A stretch of 64,000 nt of DNA from Leptospira haakeii (GTDB taxonomy: Bacteria > Spirochaetota > Leptospiria > Leptospirales > Leptospiraceae): the NCBI RefSeq assembly GCF_002812045.1, contig NZ_NPEG01000012.1, positions 60,016 to 124,015 on the forward strand, read 5' to 3'. Under the pieces are notes generated by a model. It worked only from the letters and a program-made list of their open reading frames with translations, did no database searches and was not told the origin of the DNA. Position 1 is the first letter of the stretch. Every line of letters begins with the position of its first letter. A program made the position numbers and the translations under genes. This document shows positions 35,106-44,035 of this stretch, in pieces.

Positions 35106-36323
35106 ATGACAAATCCAGACGGAATTTCAATTAAAGATATTTTATTCAAAGTCGGATCGGCAGTTTTTTTAGGGATTCTTGTCCTAATGCTGATCATCAT
35201 GCTCTTAAAGCCGGATGTGGAACAAGTAGGTATAGATATGCTGGCCGGAAAGGCAAGCATCACCATGGGAAGTATTGACGACCAAAGTGTCCCAATCGAT
35301 TCATTCAACGCAGCTAAAAGATTTTGTATCCAGATGTACCAAGGACAAGGCTCCGAGGCACTTTGGGCAGACTGCGCCTTCCAATCTTTAAAAGGCCAAT
35401 ATATTTTCCGCAAGATCGGAAATTCGGTGGGTTACACTATCACTGAAGAATCAGAAAGACAGGCTCTATGGGAAGAAGCTAAAAGAGTTTCTAAAAATTC
35501 TCTCCAAGGAGCAGGATATTCTGAAGAAGATCTGAAAAAACCGGAAGAAATTTATCGTCAGTTCCTCCAGCAGGCACCTCTACGTTTTAGGATTGATTAT
35601 AAAGTGTCCCAGGCTCTTTTCCAAAACTTCCTTCCAACCGAGATCCGACGCACGGACGGAGAGCTAAATGTGCTCTCAGAAGCTTCCGGTGCAAGAGTGG
35701 ATCTGGACGCAGTTTTATATACGGAAGAAGACCTAGTCAAAGCTTCCGAAAGAAATCTGGAGCCTACCGACGCTCAATTAAAAGAACTTTACGATAAAGA
35801 ATCCCTAGATCCAAATACCTTAAAAGGTAAAGATGGTAAGGCGATCCCATTCGAGGAAAGAAAAACAGTTCTCAGAAGTAAGTATTTAGTAGAAGCACGT
35901 AAGAACTCTTTAGAGTCTTTAAAAGCAAAACTAGTCACTCTACAAAACGAGCCGGACGGTTTACAAAAGATCGCTACACTTTTAGGAAGACAAACTGTTT
36001 CTCTTAAGAATAAATCTCTTTCCGACCTAAAAAAGATCAACCTAGGTAAAGATATATTCTCTTTAACTTCCGATAAAAAGTTCTTACAGGATTTGAGCCT
36101 TCCAGGTTTGACCCAAAAGAAAAATATCGGACCATATAGAGAAGGAGAAAAATACGCGATCGTTTCCTTCTCCGGAGTCAAATTAGGAACCCCTGATCCG
36201 ACATTCTTGAGAACCAGGGATAACGGCTCCTTACTCACTGCAATACTCATGGAAATTCCACAATCCCTAGAGGAAAGTATCAAAGTCGAACGAGCATCCG
36301 TTAGATCCGTTTCGGAGGAATAA
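35106..36323 (+). CDS. Periplasmic PpiD/SurA-like chaperone-type protein
   Basis: 405 residues. One N-terminal helix (about 12-33) then GSIDDQSVPIDSFN, resembling the SurA_N/PpiD start G-x-v-d-g-x-x-I, and long helical segments. No recognisable active parvulin domain (no conserved His/Cys motifs), so any isomerase role is doubtful. Ends TAATG, overlapping cheX by one base. Could also be a protein of a Leptospira-specific family. Start has a weak ribosome site. Confidence 0.6.
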   Translation: MTNPDGISIKDILFKVGSAVFLGILVLMLIIMLLKPDVEQVGIDMLAGKASITMGSIDDQSVPIDSFNAAKRFCIQMYQGQGSEALWADCAFQSLKGQYIFRKIGNSVGYTITEESERQALWEEAKRVSKNSLQGAGYSEEDLKKPEEIYRQFLQQAPLRFRIDYKVSQALFQNFLPTEIRRTDGELNVLSEASGARVDLDAVLYTEEDLVKASERNLEPTDAQLKELYDKESLDPNTLKGKDGKAIPFEERKTVLRSKYLVEARKNSLESLKAKLVTLQNEPDGLQKIATLLGRQTVSLKNKSLSDLKKINLGKDIFSLTSDKKFLQDLSLPGLTQKKNIGPYREGEKYAIVSFSGVKLGTPDPTFLRTRDNGSLLTAILMEIPQSLEESIKVERASVRSVSEE

Positions 36324-36787
36324 TGCAAATCCGCGCCGAGTTAGTAAACCCATTCCTGGAAGCAGCTACAATTGTATTCCGGGATATATTACAGACCGAC
36401 CTGATCCGTGGAAAGATCGGTATCAAAGACACTCCAGAAACCACACTGGAACTTGCGATCATCATCGGAGTTTTGGGAACGTTTAACGGAGAAGTGATCT
36501 ACGGTTTGAACTACGACGCGGCTTATAAAATTTCCAAGAAGCTGATGCCAGGTATGAGCGACGACGATATCAAAAATGAATATAAAGATATCTTAGGTGA
36601 GATCGCAAACATGACTACAGGTAACGCGATGAATATTTTCGCTACTGCAGGTCAGTCGATCGAGATCACTGCTCCGAATATCGTGGATGCAAAAAATGAA
36701 ACGATTAAGATCCCTAAAAAACAAGCATTAGGGATCAGTCTATTTTCTAAATTCGGAAAATTAGAAGTAAACGTAGCTTTAACTTAA
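36323..36787 (+). CDS. cheX: CheX-type chemotaxis phosphatase
   Basis: 154 residues, one CheX domain. NPFLEAATIVFRDIL at the N-terminus and the catalytic helix with E-x-x-N (EIANMTTGNA), the Glu/Asn pair of CheX/CheC/FliY phosphatases acting on CheY-P. No other chemotaxis gene is in the window. It starts inside the stop of the preceding gene and overlaps the convergent gene by 4 bases. Confidence 0.88.
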   Translation: MQIRAELVNPFLEAATIVFRDILQTDLIRGKIGIKDTPETTLELAIIIGVLGTFNGEVIYGLNYDAAYKISKKLMPGMSDDDIKNEYKDILGEIANMTTGNAMNIFATAGQSIEITAPNIVDAKNETIKIPKKQALGISLFSKFGKLEVNVALT

Positions 36788-37761
36788 AGATCGCTTTTTG
36801 CGAAAGATTCCATTTCCGTTCTCAAGGGGGAATACACTCCTTGGGATTCGGAAACAGACTTATCTAAATATTTTTTTAGAAACCTTTTGGCCCACTCCCC
36901 TTCTCCTGCCTTATAGCTGGATTTAAAAAGTAAATAAGCGCCTAATTCTTTTTCTTCTCTTTGTCTTTTGAATTCTCTGGAATTTGAATCTTCCGCATTC
37001 GGGAAAGTTTTGCCGAAACGATTCCAAAAATCCATTAGGTAACTACGGGCATCCGAATATCTTCCCATTCTGAAAAGCATATCGCCTAATTGTAATAAAG
37101 CCCTGGATCTATATTCTCCTTCTCCCTCAGTTGCGGTTCTAAGAAGAATGGACTCTGCTTCCGAATTTTTGCCCTGAGCTCTAAGAGATCTTGCAGTCTC
37201 CAAAGAAGTTTTCCATCTGGAATCGTCTTCCGCTGCTGGAGCTTCCGCATTTGAATCCGGAGCCTTTGTATTTTCTAATTTAGATAATTCTAATTTTGCT
37301 TGAGAACTTGCAGTTCCTTCTGTTGATGCAGCCTTACCAAATTCTTCTTTAGCAGCATCTTTTTGTCCGTTTCTAAGACGTAAAAGCCCTCTTTCGTAAG
37401 CGGCTCTACTTGGATCAGTAGTCTCCTTCTTCTTGCCGTTTTTTTTATCTTTTTTATCCGCAAGATTTGGAAGTTTTGTTTTTTTCTCTTTTGCAGGTTC
37501 TGAAGCAGCTTGTTTTGTTTCCGCAATTTTTGGTTCTTCACCGTCTGCTGATCTAATTTCGGAAACTGATTCTGCTCCAGCTTGCTCCGGTTTTTGTTCC
37601 GCAACTACAGAACTCGCATCGATCGGAGGAAGAGGTTCATCCGGAGAAGTTCCCTTAGAAGAAAAATTCCCTTCGTTTGGTTCCGGAATTGGCAGAGGAA
37701 AGTCCGCCGAGATCTGATTTGCTAAAAGAAAAATACTAAAATAAAGAATAATATATTTCAT
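36784..37761 (-). CDS. Exported TPR-type protein with low-complexity linker
   Basis: 325 residues. Signal peptide 1-18 (ending ISA), a 100-residue linker rich in Pro/Glu/Lys (about 20-120), then repeats of tetratricopeptide type: DPSRAAYERGLLRLRNGQKDAAKEEFGKAA, SLETARSLRAQGKNSEAESILLRTA and ALLQLGDMLFRMGRYSDARSYL. Probably periplasmic. It starts one base after the stop of the next upstream gene (37763), so the two are coupled. Confidence 0.75.
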   Translation of the reverse strand: MKYIILYFSIFLLANQISADFPLPIPEPNEGNFSSKGTSPDEPLPPIDASSVVAEQKPEQAGAESVSEIRSADGEEPKIAETKQAASEPAKEKKTKLPNLADKKDKKNGKKKETTDPSRAAYERGLLRLRNGQKDAAKEEFGKAASTEGTASSQAKLELSKLENTKAPDSNAEAPAAEDDSRWKTSLETARSLRAQGKNSEAESILLRTATEGEGEYRSRALLQLGDMLFRMGRYSDARSYLMDFWNRFGKTFPNAEDSNSREFKRQREEKELGAYLLFKSSYKAGEGEWAKRFLKKYLDKSVSESQGVYSPLRTEMESFAKSDL

Positions 37762-37762
37762 T

Positions 37763-38368
37763 TCATTCTCCCCTAGGCCTTTGTTCTTTTCTAGGAGGGC
37801 GACTCAACCTGGACTCTTCCTTTTCCCCAGGAAGTTCTCTACTAGGTTGTTTTGCGCTCGGTTCCAAACGAGGAGAATCTGAGCCCTTATCGCTAGGAGC
37901 TAAATCCTCACGAGCAGGCCTTTCGTTTTCTGTCGGAAAGAAAACTCTAGAATCACCATCCTTCATTTTAGAATTACGGATTGTATCAGACTCTTCCAGC
38001 TCAGGTTTAGGAGCAGAAGGATCCATCTTCGGTTTTTCCAAACTATATCTTTCTATATCCAAAGAAGAACTTCCGGAATCCGAGTAGGAAGGGTCGCTCC
38101 ATCTTACGTCCTTTCTTTTCCGATTATATTCTCTTTCTATATCTTCTAAAAATAGGGCCTTACGATCCAATTCTTTGGCCTGGTCCTCTTCTCCAGCTAA
38201 AGCCAAACCTTTTTGGAAACTGAACCACCCTAGGACCATCGCGACCAGGACCGCCAAGCTGAGAGCAGCGGTTCCAATCGTTTTTACCACTTTTGGAGGG
38301 AGATTCCCCAGAACCTGGTCTATCGATACCCTGATATTGGTCAGAATGGAGAATGGGTTGAATGCCAT
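37763..38368 (-). CDS. Membrane-anchored low-complexity protein, unknown function
   Basis: 201 residues. One helix (about 29-50: TIGTAALSLAVLVAMVLGWF), then about 140 residues of charged, Pro/Ser-rich sequence with KPEL/RPPRKEQRP motifs, likely disordered and periplasmic. No homologue recognised. Coupled to the TPR protein and divergent from the FapA-like gene. Confidence 0.65.
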   Translation of the reverse strand: MAFNPFSILTNIRVSIDQVLGNLPPKVVKTIGTAALSLAVLVAMVLGWFSFQKGLALAGEEDQAKELDRKALFLEDIEREYNRKRKDVRWSDPSYSDSGSSSLDIERYSLEKPKMDPSAPKPELEESDTIRNSKMKDGDSRVFFPTENERPAREDLAPSDKGSDSPRLEPSAKQPSRELPGEKEESRLSRPPRKEQRPRGE

Positions 38369-38579
38369 AGTATTACCCTAGGATCATCGGCCGATTTGCC
38401 GATTTTTCAAGGACATAATTTTTCAAAAAAGGAAGGGTTGTAGTAACTTCGACATACAAGATCCAGTCTGAAAATAAACAAATTTCGGAGTTTTTCAGTC
38501 CCCGGCCATTAAGTCTTTTTACAGGTTTTCGATTGTAAAAAATAGGATGGGACTTACTCTCCAACAACGGCCCCCCAGG

Positions 38580-40298
38580 ATGAGCGACTCGATCCGCAAT
38601 TTTACAGAATCACTATTAAAAGATCTAGAAGAGAACGAAAACGGATTTTTCAAGGTGGAAAATCTGGACGGACTCGCCTATCTCACGATCTTCCCCGCCG
38701 GAAAAAAAGGAAAGGAAGTAGAATATCGTGAAATTCTAAAACGATTGGATGTATTTAAAATTTCAGGTATTGGCGAAGAAGAAGTCAAACGTATCTTAAA
38801 GGCCAAAGACTCGGAACCACATCTGGTCGGGAAATGGCCAGGCAAACCGGAAGCATCCAGCCTCGACTTAAAAATTTCAGAAGATAAAATGACCGTCCAT
38901 GGAATTCTCCACCCACCAAAATTCGGCGGAAAATTATTAACTAGAGACGAGGTCCTTGCCCAATTACAATCCAACGGGATCGTTTTTGGGATTATAGAAG
39001 AATCAATACTCAAACTTTCTCAAGCAGAAGATTATGGAAAAAGAACTCTAGTCGCCCAAGGTGAATCCCCTATTCCTGGAAAAGATGGGGATATACGTAT
39101 TTTATTCCAACACCCAGGCACACCAACTTTGGAAGAAGACGAATTCGGAAGAGTGGATTTCAAAAATATACAGATCATCCAAAGTGTGAAAAAGAACCAA
39201 AAACTTGCGGAAAAAGTTTCTCCTTCTCCTGGCAAACCGGGTAAAAACGTAAGAGGAGAAGTTCTCCCATTCGAAGAAGGTAAATTAGCTGAATGGAAAC
39301 TAGGTCCTAATGTTAAAATTTCCGAAGATGGAAATATAGTACAATCTCTTATAGACGGCCGGCCTCTCATTGATCGTTTCGGTGTCATTCGTGTGGATGA
39401 GGTTTGTTTACTGGAGAATGTGGACTTCTCCACAGGAAATATTAATTTTCCAGGTACAATCATTGTAGAAGAATCTATCGCGGACGGTTTTACGCTTGAG
39501 ACTGACGGATCCATCATAGTTAAAAAATCAGTGGGTAAAGTTTTCTTAAAAGCAAAAGGAGATATCGTTCTTTCCGGAGGATTTATGGGAAGAAACGGAG
39601 GAATGATAGAATCGGGTGCAGATATCTATGCAAAATTTATAGAACAAGGAAAGATGATCGCTAAGAATTCCATCTTCATAGAAGAAGCTGCGATGCACTC
39701 CGAACTAATCGCCGGAGAATCCGTGGTAGTCAGAGGTGGAAGAGGAGAAATCATCGGTGGTCAATGTGTCGCAGGAAAAATGATTACCTGTACAAAACTA
39801 GGCGCTATCGTAGAAACGAAAACTGTACTTAGTTGCGGAATGCCTCCTGAACTTCTTTCCGAATTAGAAGATCTAAAATCAGAAATTCGTAAAAACCAAG
39901 ATATATTAAAAAAAGTAGATACTAGTATCCAAAAACTAAGCGATGATTCTCAAAGAAGAAACCTTAGCCCTGAAGAAAAAGACAGCCTACCAAAACTGCA
40001 AGCAATCCGTCAAAAATACAGTTCTATCTTAGAAAATCTGTTTGCTCAGGAACAATCGGCCATACTATCCTTCGATCCTGATAAAAATTCATTTATAGAA
40101 GTAGAAAGGGAAATTTTCCCAGGGGTAGAAGCAAACCTGGGTAGAAACAAAAAGTTCAGCGTGAAACTAAAAGAAATCCCGGGTCCTTCTTTCTTATATT
40201 TAGGAGGAGATGGACAAATCGCCCATTCTAAGGTAAAACCAAAACGACTCGGACTTTTACAGGAAGAATCCTCTGAATCCGAATCTTCTACAGATTAA
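38580..40298 (+). CDS. FapA/DUF342 family protein
   Basis: 572 residues from ATG 38580 (an alternative ATG 38547 adds 11 residues; neither has a good ribosome site). N-terminal region, then a run of beta-helix-type repeats (VDFSTGNINFPGTIIVEESIADGFTLETDGSIIVKKSVGKVFLKAKGDIVLSG) and a C-terminal coiled coil (LLSELEDLKSEIRKNQDILKKVDTSIQKL). The family was named after flagellar assembly but its role is not settled. Soluble. Two unknown envelope genes diverge from it. Confidence 0.85.
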   Translation: MSDSIRNFTESLLKDLEENENGFFKVENLDGLAYLTIFPAGKKGKEVEYREILKRLDVFKISGIGEEEVKRILKAKDSEPHLVGKWPGKPEASSLDLKISEDKMTVHGILHPPKFGGKLLTRDEVLAQLQSNGIVFGIIEESILKLSQAEDYGKRTLVAQGESPIPGKDGDIRILFQHPGTPTLEEDEFGRVDFKNIQIIQSVKKNQKLAEKVSPSPGKPGKNVRGEVLPFEEGKLAEWKLGPNVKISEDGNIVQSLIDGRPLIDRFGVIRVDEVCLLENVDFSTGNINFPGTIIVEESIADGFTLETDGSIIVKKSVGKVFLKAKGDIVLSGGFMGRNGGMIESGADIYAKFIEQGKMIAKNSIFIEEAAMHSELIAGESVVVRGGRGEIIGGQCVAGKMITCTKLGAIVETKTVLSCGMPPELLSELEDLKSEIRKNQDILKKVDTSIQKLSDDSQRRNLSPEEKDSLPKLQAIRQKYSSILENLFAQEQSAILSFDPDKNSFIEVEREIFPGVEANLGRNKKFSVKLKEIPGPSFLYLGGDGQIAHSKVKPKRLGLLQEESSESESSTD

Positions 40299-40307
40299 AA
40301 GAATTAC

Positions 40308-40321
40308 TTGGCTTTTGCCAA
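40308..40321. terminator. Weak hairpin between FapA-like gene and lipoprotein
   Basis: TTGGC/GCCAA stem of five pairs with a TTTT loop, in a 52-base convergent gap. A T-run follows about 17 bases later. Low confidence. Confidence 0.3.
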
Positions 40322-40350
40322 ACACTACTAGCAGTTTTTTTCGGTCTATT

Positions 40351-40755
40351 TCAGTTTCCGTCCGGAAATAACTCTCTACAAGACGGGATGCCGCCAGCCT
40401 GCTCCATTTCGGAACAAGGAGTTTTGAGAAGGTCATCCATACAACGTTTCACTTTTCCGATCTGCTGGTCGGTTACTTTCTCGTAATCGTCTGGAAGAAT
40501 GGACTGGTTACTTTGTTCCGCCATACATTGGTCCAAAGAAGAAAATCCGGACTTAGCGGCATTCTGCTCTCCAGAAGGAAGTGACTCCAGATATTGAGCG
40601 GAACATTCTAAATTCTTTTTACATAACTCTTTAATATAATTTTGGCTAAGTTCCTTCACTTCTTCTTTGGATAAGGAAGGTCCCTTTCGGCATGAAAGAA
40701 TAAAGATCGAAAATACGAGTATAGAGATAAATTTCATTTGGGTCATCGAAAGCAT
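40351..40755 (-). CDS. Cys-rich lipoprotein
   Basis: 134 residues; lipobox IFILSC with the lipidated Cys at about 22. Six further Cys (ELCKKNLEC, DQC, KRC, TPC, SC), consistent with three disulphides in the envelope. A leptospiral lipoprotein family with a conserved Cys pattern resembles this, but I cannot assign it firmly. Three in-frame Met codons (1, 4, 7) are possible starts. The minus strand shows TATAAT at 40769-40764, about 10 bases upstream of the first ATG, too close for a promoter of that start. Confidence 0.75.
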   Translation of the reverse strand: MLSMTQMKFISILVFSIFILSCRKGPSLSKEEVKELSQNYIKELCKKNLECSAQYLESLPSGEQNAAKSGFSSLDQCMAEQSNQSILPDDYEKVTDQQIGKVKRCMDDLLKTPCSEMEQAGGIPSCRELFPDGN

Positions 40756-40815
40756 ACGCTTGGATTATACAGAATAGACGGACAATTCTATTATTCTGCA
40801 AGCCGTTCTTTTTAA

Positions 40816-41241
40816 TTATTTCATTTTTGTGAGAATCAGGCGATTCCCTTTTCCGGACTGGTCTATATAAAAATGGTCCGTTAGTTTTCGGACCAGGTAT
40901 AATCCGATCCCTTCTTCCCTATAATCTCCTGGATCGTATCCCCTGATCTCGGAAATATTTTTTTGAACTCCGAAATCCCTGATACGAACTTCCATACGAT
41001 TCTCAAGAACAGTAACTTCTAAAAAAATCGGATAATTCGTTTTTCCAAGATAAGCGTGTTTAATCACGTTCAAAAGACATTCCCCGACTGCCAATTTCAG
41101 ATCGGCAGCATCATAAAGGGAAAATCCTGATTCTCTTGCTAGGTTATAAACGAAATTCCGCGCTACAGTCACGTAACGCGGATGGGAAGGAACTTGTATC
41201 CTAAATTGATTCGAATAGTCGTTTTTTTTGATCTCGGCCAA
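40816..41241 (-). CDS. RsbW/SpoIIAB-like serine kinase (anti-sigma factor type)
   Basis: 141 residues. GHKL fold: N-box AVGECLLNVIKHAY with the expected Glu and Asn, and G-box EEGIGLYLVRKLTD. RsbW-like kinases phosphorylate STAS antagonists and bind sigma factors. No sigma factor or antagonist is adjacent; the only STAS gene is at 28747. It is downstream of xerD in the same direction with an 18-base gap. Confidence 0.88.
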   Translation of the reverse strand: MAEIKKNDYSNQFRIQVPSHPRYVTVARNFVYNLARESGFSLYDAADLKLAVGECLLNVIKHAYLGKTNYPIFLEVTVLENRMEVRIRDFGVQKNISEIRGYDPGDYREEGIGLYLVRKLTDHFYIDQSGKGNRLILTKMK

Positions 41242-41259
41242 AATTAGGTCCGGGGAAAT

Positions 41260-42156
41260 TTATCCTCTAGGATGGAATTTCTTATGAACTTCCTTTAGAG
41301 TTTTATTCGCCATATGAGTATAGATCTGGGTAGTCGAAATATCGATATGCCCCAAAAGTTCCTGAACCGATTTTAGATCTGCGTGATTTTCCAACAAGTG
41401 GGTCGCGAAAGAGTGTCTCAGAGTATGTGGAGTCACTTTTTTCTTGATGTTTGTTCTTTTGATATAATGGTTCAGAAGTCTCCAAACGGACTTTCTATTG
41501 ATGAAAGATCCTTTTTTAGAAACGAAAAGATAGTCACAATTTCTGTTTTTCAGAATATAAGGTCTGCTTTGTTTTAAGTAACGATTCAGAATGTCCAAAG
41601 ATTTTTCACCGAATGGTACTAGTCTTTGGCGTCCACCTTTACCTTCTACGGTTAAAGTCATTCCGGACATATCCATGTCGGTCAGTCTTAGGTTACATGC
41701 TTCCGAGATCCTAAGTCCGGAAGAATATAGAAGTTCGAAAATACATTTGTCTCTGAGTTCATAGAGATTATCCTCTTTGATCACATTGAACAATTCCTCG
41801 ATCTCTTCTTGGGTCAGATAATCTGGAATAGATCTCATCACTTCCGGAGTTTCGATCTTCTCCGTTGGATTTGAATCCAGCTTCTTTTCGTCTTTTAGAA
41901 ATTTATAAAATTGGCGAATGGCAACCACTTCACGAGCGATCGTCTTTGCGGAGATCTTGCGGTTTCGTTCTTCGTTTAAGAAACGAACTATGTCGTTCGC
42001 TTGGACTTCCAGGAAGTCGATATGTTCCTTTTCGAGGAAGTTCTTAAACTTGTTCAGATCGTATCCGTACGAGTAAATGGAATTGTCGCTCAGACCCTTC
42101 TCAACCGAGAGGTATTCTTGAAAATTTTGGAGTAGATTCTTATGAGAAGATGTCAC
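41260..42156 (-). CDS. xerD: Site-specific tyrosine recombinase XerD
   Basis: 298 residues from GTG 42156, exactly the classic XerD length. Catalytic residues visible: Arg in SSGLRISEACNL, Lys in EGKGGRQR, His/Arg in HTLRHSFATHLL, His in LLGHIDISTTQIY and the nucleophile Tyr in QIYTHM. Resolves chromosome dimers at dif with XerC. The frame stays open to 42267, but the extra 37 residues run into a hairpin (42250-42279) and are not family-like. GGGA is 9 bases before the GTG. Confidence 0.92.
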   Translation of the reverse strand: MTSSHKNLLQNFQEYLSVEKGLSDNSIYSYGYDLNKFKNFLEKEHIDFLEVQANDIVRFLNEERNRKISAKTIAREVVAIRQFYKFLKDEKKLDSNPTEKIETPEVMRSIPDYLTQEEIEELFNVIKEDNLYELRDKCIFELLYSSGLRISEACNLRLTDMDMSGMTLTVEGKGGRQRLVPFGEKSLDILNRYLKQSRPYILKNRNCDYLFVSKKGSFINRKSVWRLLNHYIKRTNIKKKVTPHTLRHSFATHLLENHADLKSVQELLGHIDISTTQIYTHMANKTLKEVHKKFHPRG

Positions 42157-42249
42157 TTTCTTAGTCCCGCTTCCGATTATTACAGTACTAAATCCTTCGG
42201 ACAAATTCTCCCTCGAGATTGAAACTTTTTTAAGATTGCGGCACGAGGA

Positions 42250-42279
42250 GGCCCGTAAATTGTACAAATTCGACGGGCC
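42250..42279. repeat. Hairpin between xerD and the TPR lipoprotein gene
   Basis: GGCCCGT/ACGGGCC arms, 7 perfect pairs, with the 8-base palindrome TTGTACAA near the loop. It lies in the divergent spacer and may be an operator or an attenuating structure. Confidence 0.65.
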
Positions 42280-42329
42280 GACATAACAAAAAACCGCCCT
42301 TTTTCTTATCCCCTAAGGGAAAAAAAACT

Positions 42330-42878
42330 ATGGAAATGAGACAGAAGTTCCGATACGCCATAATTTTGCTTATGTCCCAAATTGCTTTGAATTGCGATTC
42401 CTCAGGTGAGTTAGCAAGTAAGGCGAGAGAAAAAGAAGCACAAGGCAACACTGCAGAGGCTTTATATTATTACGATTTAGCACTTCGAGAAAATCCGGAA
42501 AATTTTACTGCGAATAAAAATTTAGGAATTCTTTTAGCGGAAAGTGGAGAAGCACCAGGATCCGCTGCACTCTATCTAGAAAAAGCTCTCAAAAAAGATC
42601 CCAAAAATCCGGAGATACTTCTTTATCTTTTAGAAATTTATCTATTAGCAGGATCCAGAGACGAGACTGAAACCGTTTTGCGGGGATTTTCGGAAAGTTG
42701 GGACAAGGATAGAGAGAGTTTAGCCAGGTTTTTAAGTTCTTGTATCTTAGATTCCAAGAAAAATGTTTCGGAAAGGAAACGTTTTGTAGAGAACCGGATC
42801 CCAGAATCAAATCCAGCGTCTAAAAGATTGTTTGAATTCTGTGGGAAAAAACTCTACGAGGAAACTTCAGGTAAATGA
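42330..42878 (+). CDS. TPR lipoprotein
   Basis: 182 residues; signal peptide and lipobox IALNC (Cys at about 22), then TPR-like repeats (AREKEAQGNTAEALYYYDLALRENP, NKNLGILLAESGEAPGSAALYLEKALKKDP, EILLYLLEIYLLAGSRDETETVL). Probably scaffolds a periplasmic or outer-membrane complex. Overlaps the SGNH gene by 4 bases (ATGA). Confidence 0.85.
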   Translation: MEMRQKFRYAIILLMSQIALNCDSSGELASKAREKEAQGNTAEALYYYDLALRENPENFTANKNLGILLAESGEAPGSAALYLEKALKKDPKNPEILLYLLEIYLLAGSRDETETVLRGFSESWDKDRESLARFLSSCILDSKKNVSERKRFVENRIPESNPASKRLFEFCGKKLYEETSGK

Positions 42879-43930
42879 GAGAGGTTACCTATTCCAGGAA
42901 AATTCGTTTTCAGTTTTTATTATATTCTGTTTTTCTTTTTTTACTTTTAGAAGTTTTACTCAGACTTCCCTACTTCCCTTCCGTTCAATTCAGATTGGAA
43001 GATAAAAAACTGCATTGCCTAGAAACTTCCGGGGGCCTTTTCTCCATCCCTTGGATGAGACTTTGCCCGAATCAAAGTTTAGAATTGTATCATCCGGAAA
43101 AAAATATTAGGTATCGTGTTTCTACTGATTTTAGAGGAGAAAGGATCACTTATAGAGTTGGCGCGGATGTAAATGACATTTCAGGTGGGAATTCATCCAA
43201 GCAAGATGTGCCGGAAGTTTGGGTTTTAGGAGATTCTGTTGCTTTAGGCTATTTAGTATCCGACCAGGAAAGTCTTCCTTGGGCTTTAAATTCAATTTTA
43301 GAGCAAAAGAATACCCGGATCAGGGTCAGAAATTTAGGAGTGGATGCGCTAGGGAGTTTCGGAATCCAAGAAAGACTAACCGAAGTTTTGAAGGATTCTT
43401 CTCCGCCCATTGTTGCCTATTGGATCTATCATATATCTGATTTTACTGATTCTTATAGAGAATTACAGTTACAGAATTCTGTTAAAAAAAGAATATTTGT
43501 ACGAGTTTCCTATATTCTTTCTAAATACAGCGCAGTATTTAACACATTCAAAATTGTTTATGAAAGATACAAGCCAGAGTCTGCGGAAAACCTAGTGATC
43601 CCTTCCAGCGGTTCCGTTTTGGGTCCAGATCATCCTCATAGAAAAGCGGCCATTTCTTTATTTGAATTTGTAAAAGAAAAGAAGATCCCTCTTGTTCTCG
43701 TATTTCTTCCCGAGCCGAACGAAAAGTACGAGCCCGTGGTAGATTCCGCCCTGGTGAAGGAAGTCAGACAGATCGCGATCGATTCCGGAATTCCCGTGTT
43801 GGACCTCCAACAAACGATTTACGATTATTGGAAGAAAGACTCTCAAGAGATTTTTCTTCCGAAAGACGGTCATCCGAATCCTAGTCTGTATCGTTTCATT
43901 GCTTCCGAGATAGAGAAGGACATTCATTAG
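42875..43930 (+). CDS. SGNH/GDSL hydrolase-like envelope protein
   Basis: 351 residues. N-terminal membrane anchor (about 11-30), SGNH block I VLGDSVALGY with Ser about 119, block with NLGVDALGSFG, and block V DGHPN near the C-terminus providing Asp/His. Outside-facing esterase or acetyl transfer partner. Related in motif order to the 45456 protein (LGDSLVMGFG, NLGVDAYGS). Confidence 0.87.
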   Translation: MREVTYSRKIRFQFLLYSVFLFLLLEVLLRLPYFPSVQFRLEDKKLHCLETSGGLFSIPWMRLCPNQSLELYHPEKNIRYRVSTDFRGERITYRVGADVNDISGGNSSKQDVPEVWVLGDSVALGYLVSDQESLPWALNSILEQKNTRIRVRNLGVDALGSFGIQERLTEVLKDSSPPIVAYWIYHISDFTDSYRELQLQNSVKKRIFVRVSYILSKYSAVFNTFKIVYERYKPESAENLVIPSSGSVLGPDHPHRKAAISLFEFVKEKKIPLVLVFLPEPNEKYEPVVDSALVKEVRQIAIDSGIPVLDLQQTIYDYWKKDSQEIFLPKDGHPNPSLYRFIASEIEKDIH

Positions 43931-43934
43931 AATA

Positions 43935-44030
43935 TTTTCACACGAAGCTCACAAAGAACACAAAGGATGAGTTTGTGTAGGAACTCCTGCAAATGAATCT
44001 CTCTGTGGTCTTCGTGCTTCTGTGCGAAAG
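43935..44030. repeat. Nested inverted-repeat element between convergent genes
   Basis: About 96 bases. Outer arms (TTTTCACACGAAG... and CTTCGTGC...GTGCGAAAG) pair imperfectly over 30 bases with a few mismatches and gaps, and the centre holds GTAGGAACTCCTGC (43977-43990), a member of the dispersed palindrome family. No open reading frame. It fills the gap between the SGNH and MBOAT genes. Confidence 0.7.
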
Positions 44031-44035
44031 AAGTC

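Noticed and set aside
42157..42267. N-terminal extension of XerD
   Set aside because: Runs through a hairpin and adds non-family residues; the GTG start gives the classic 298-residue length.
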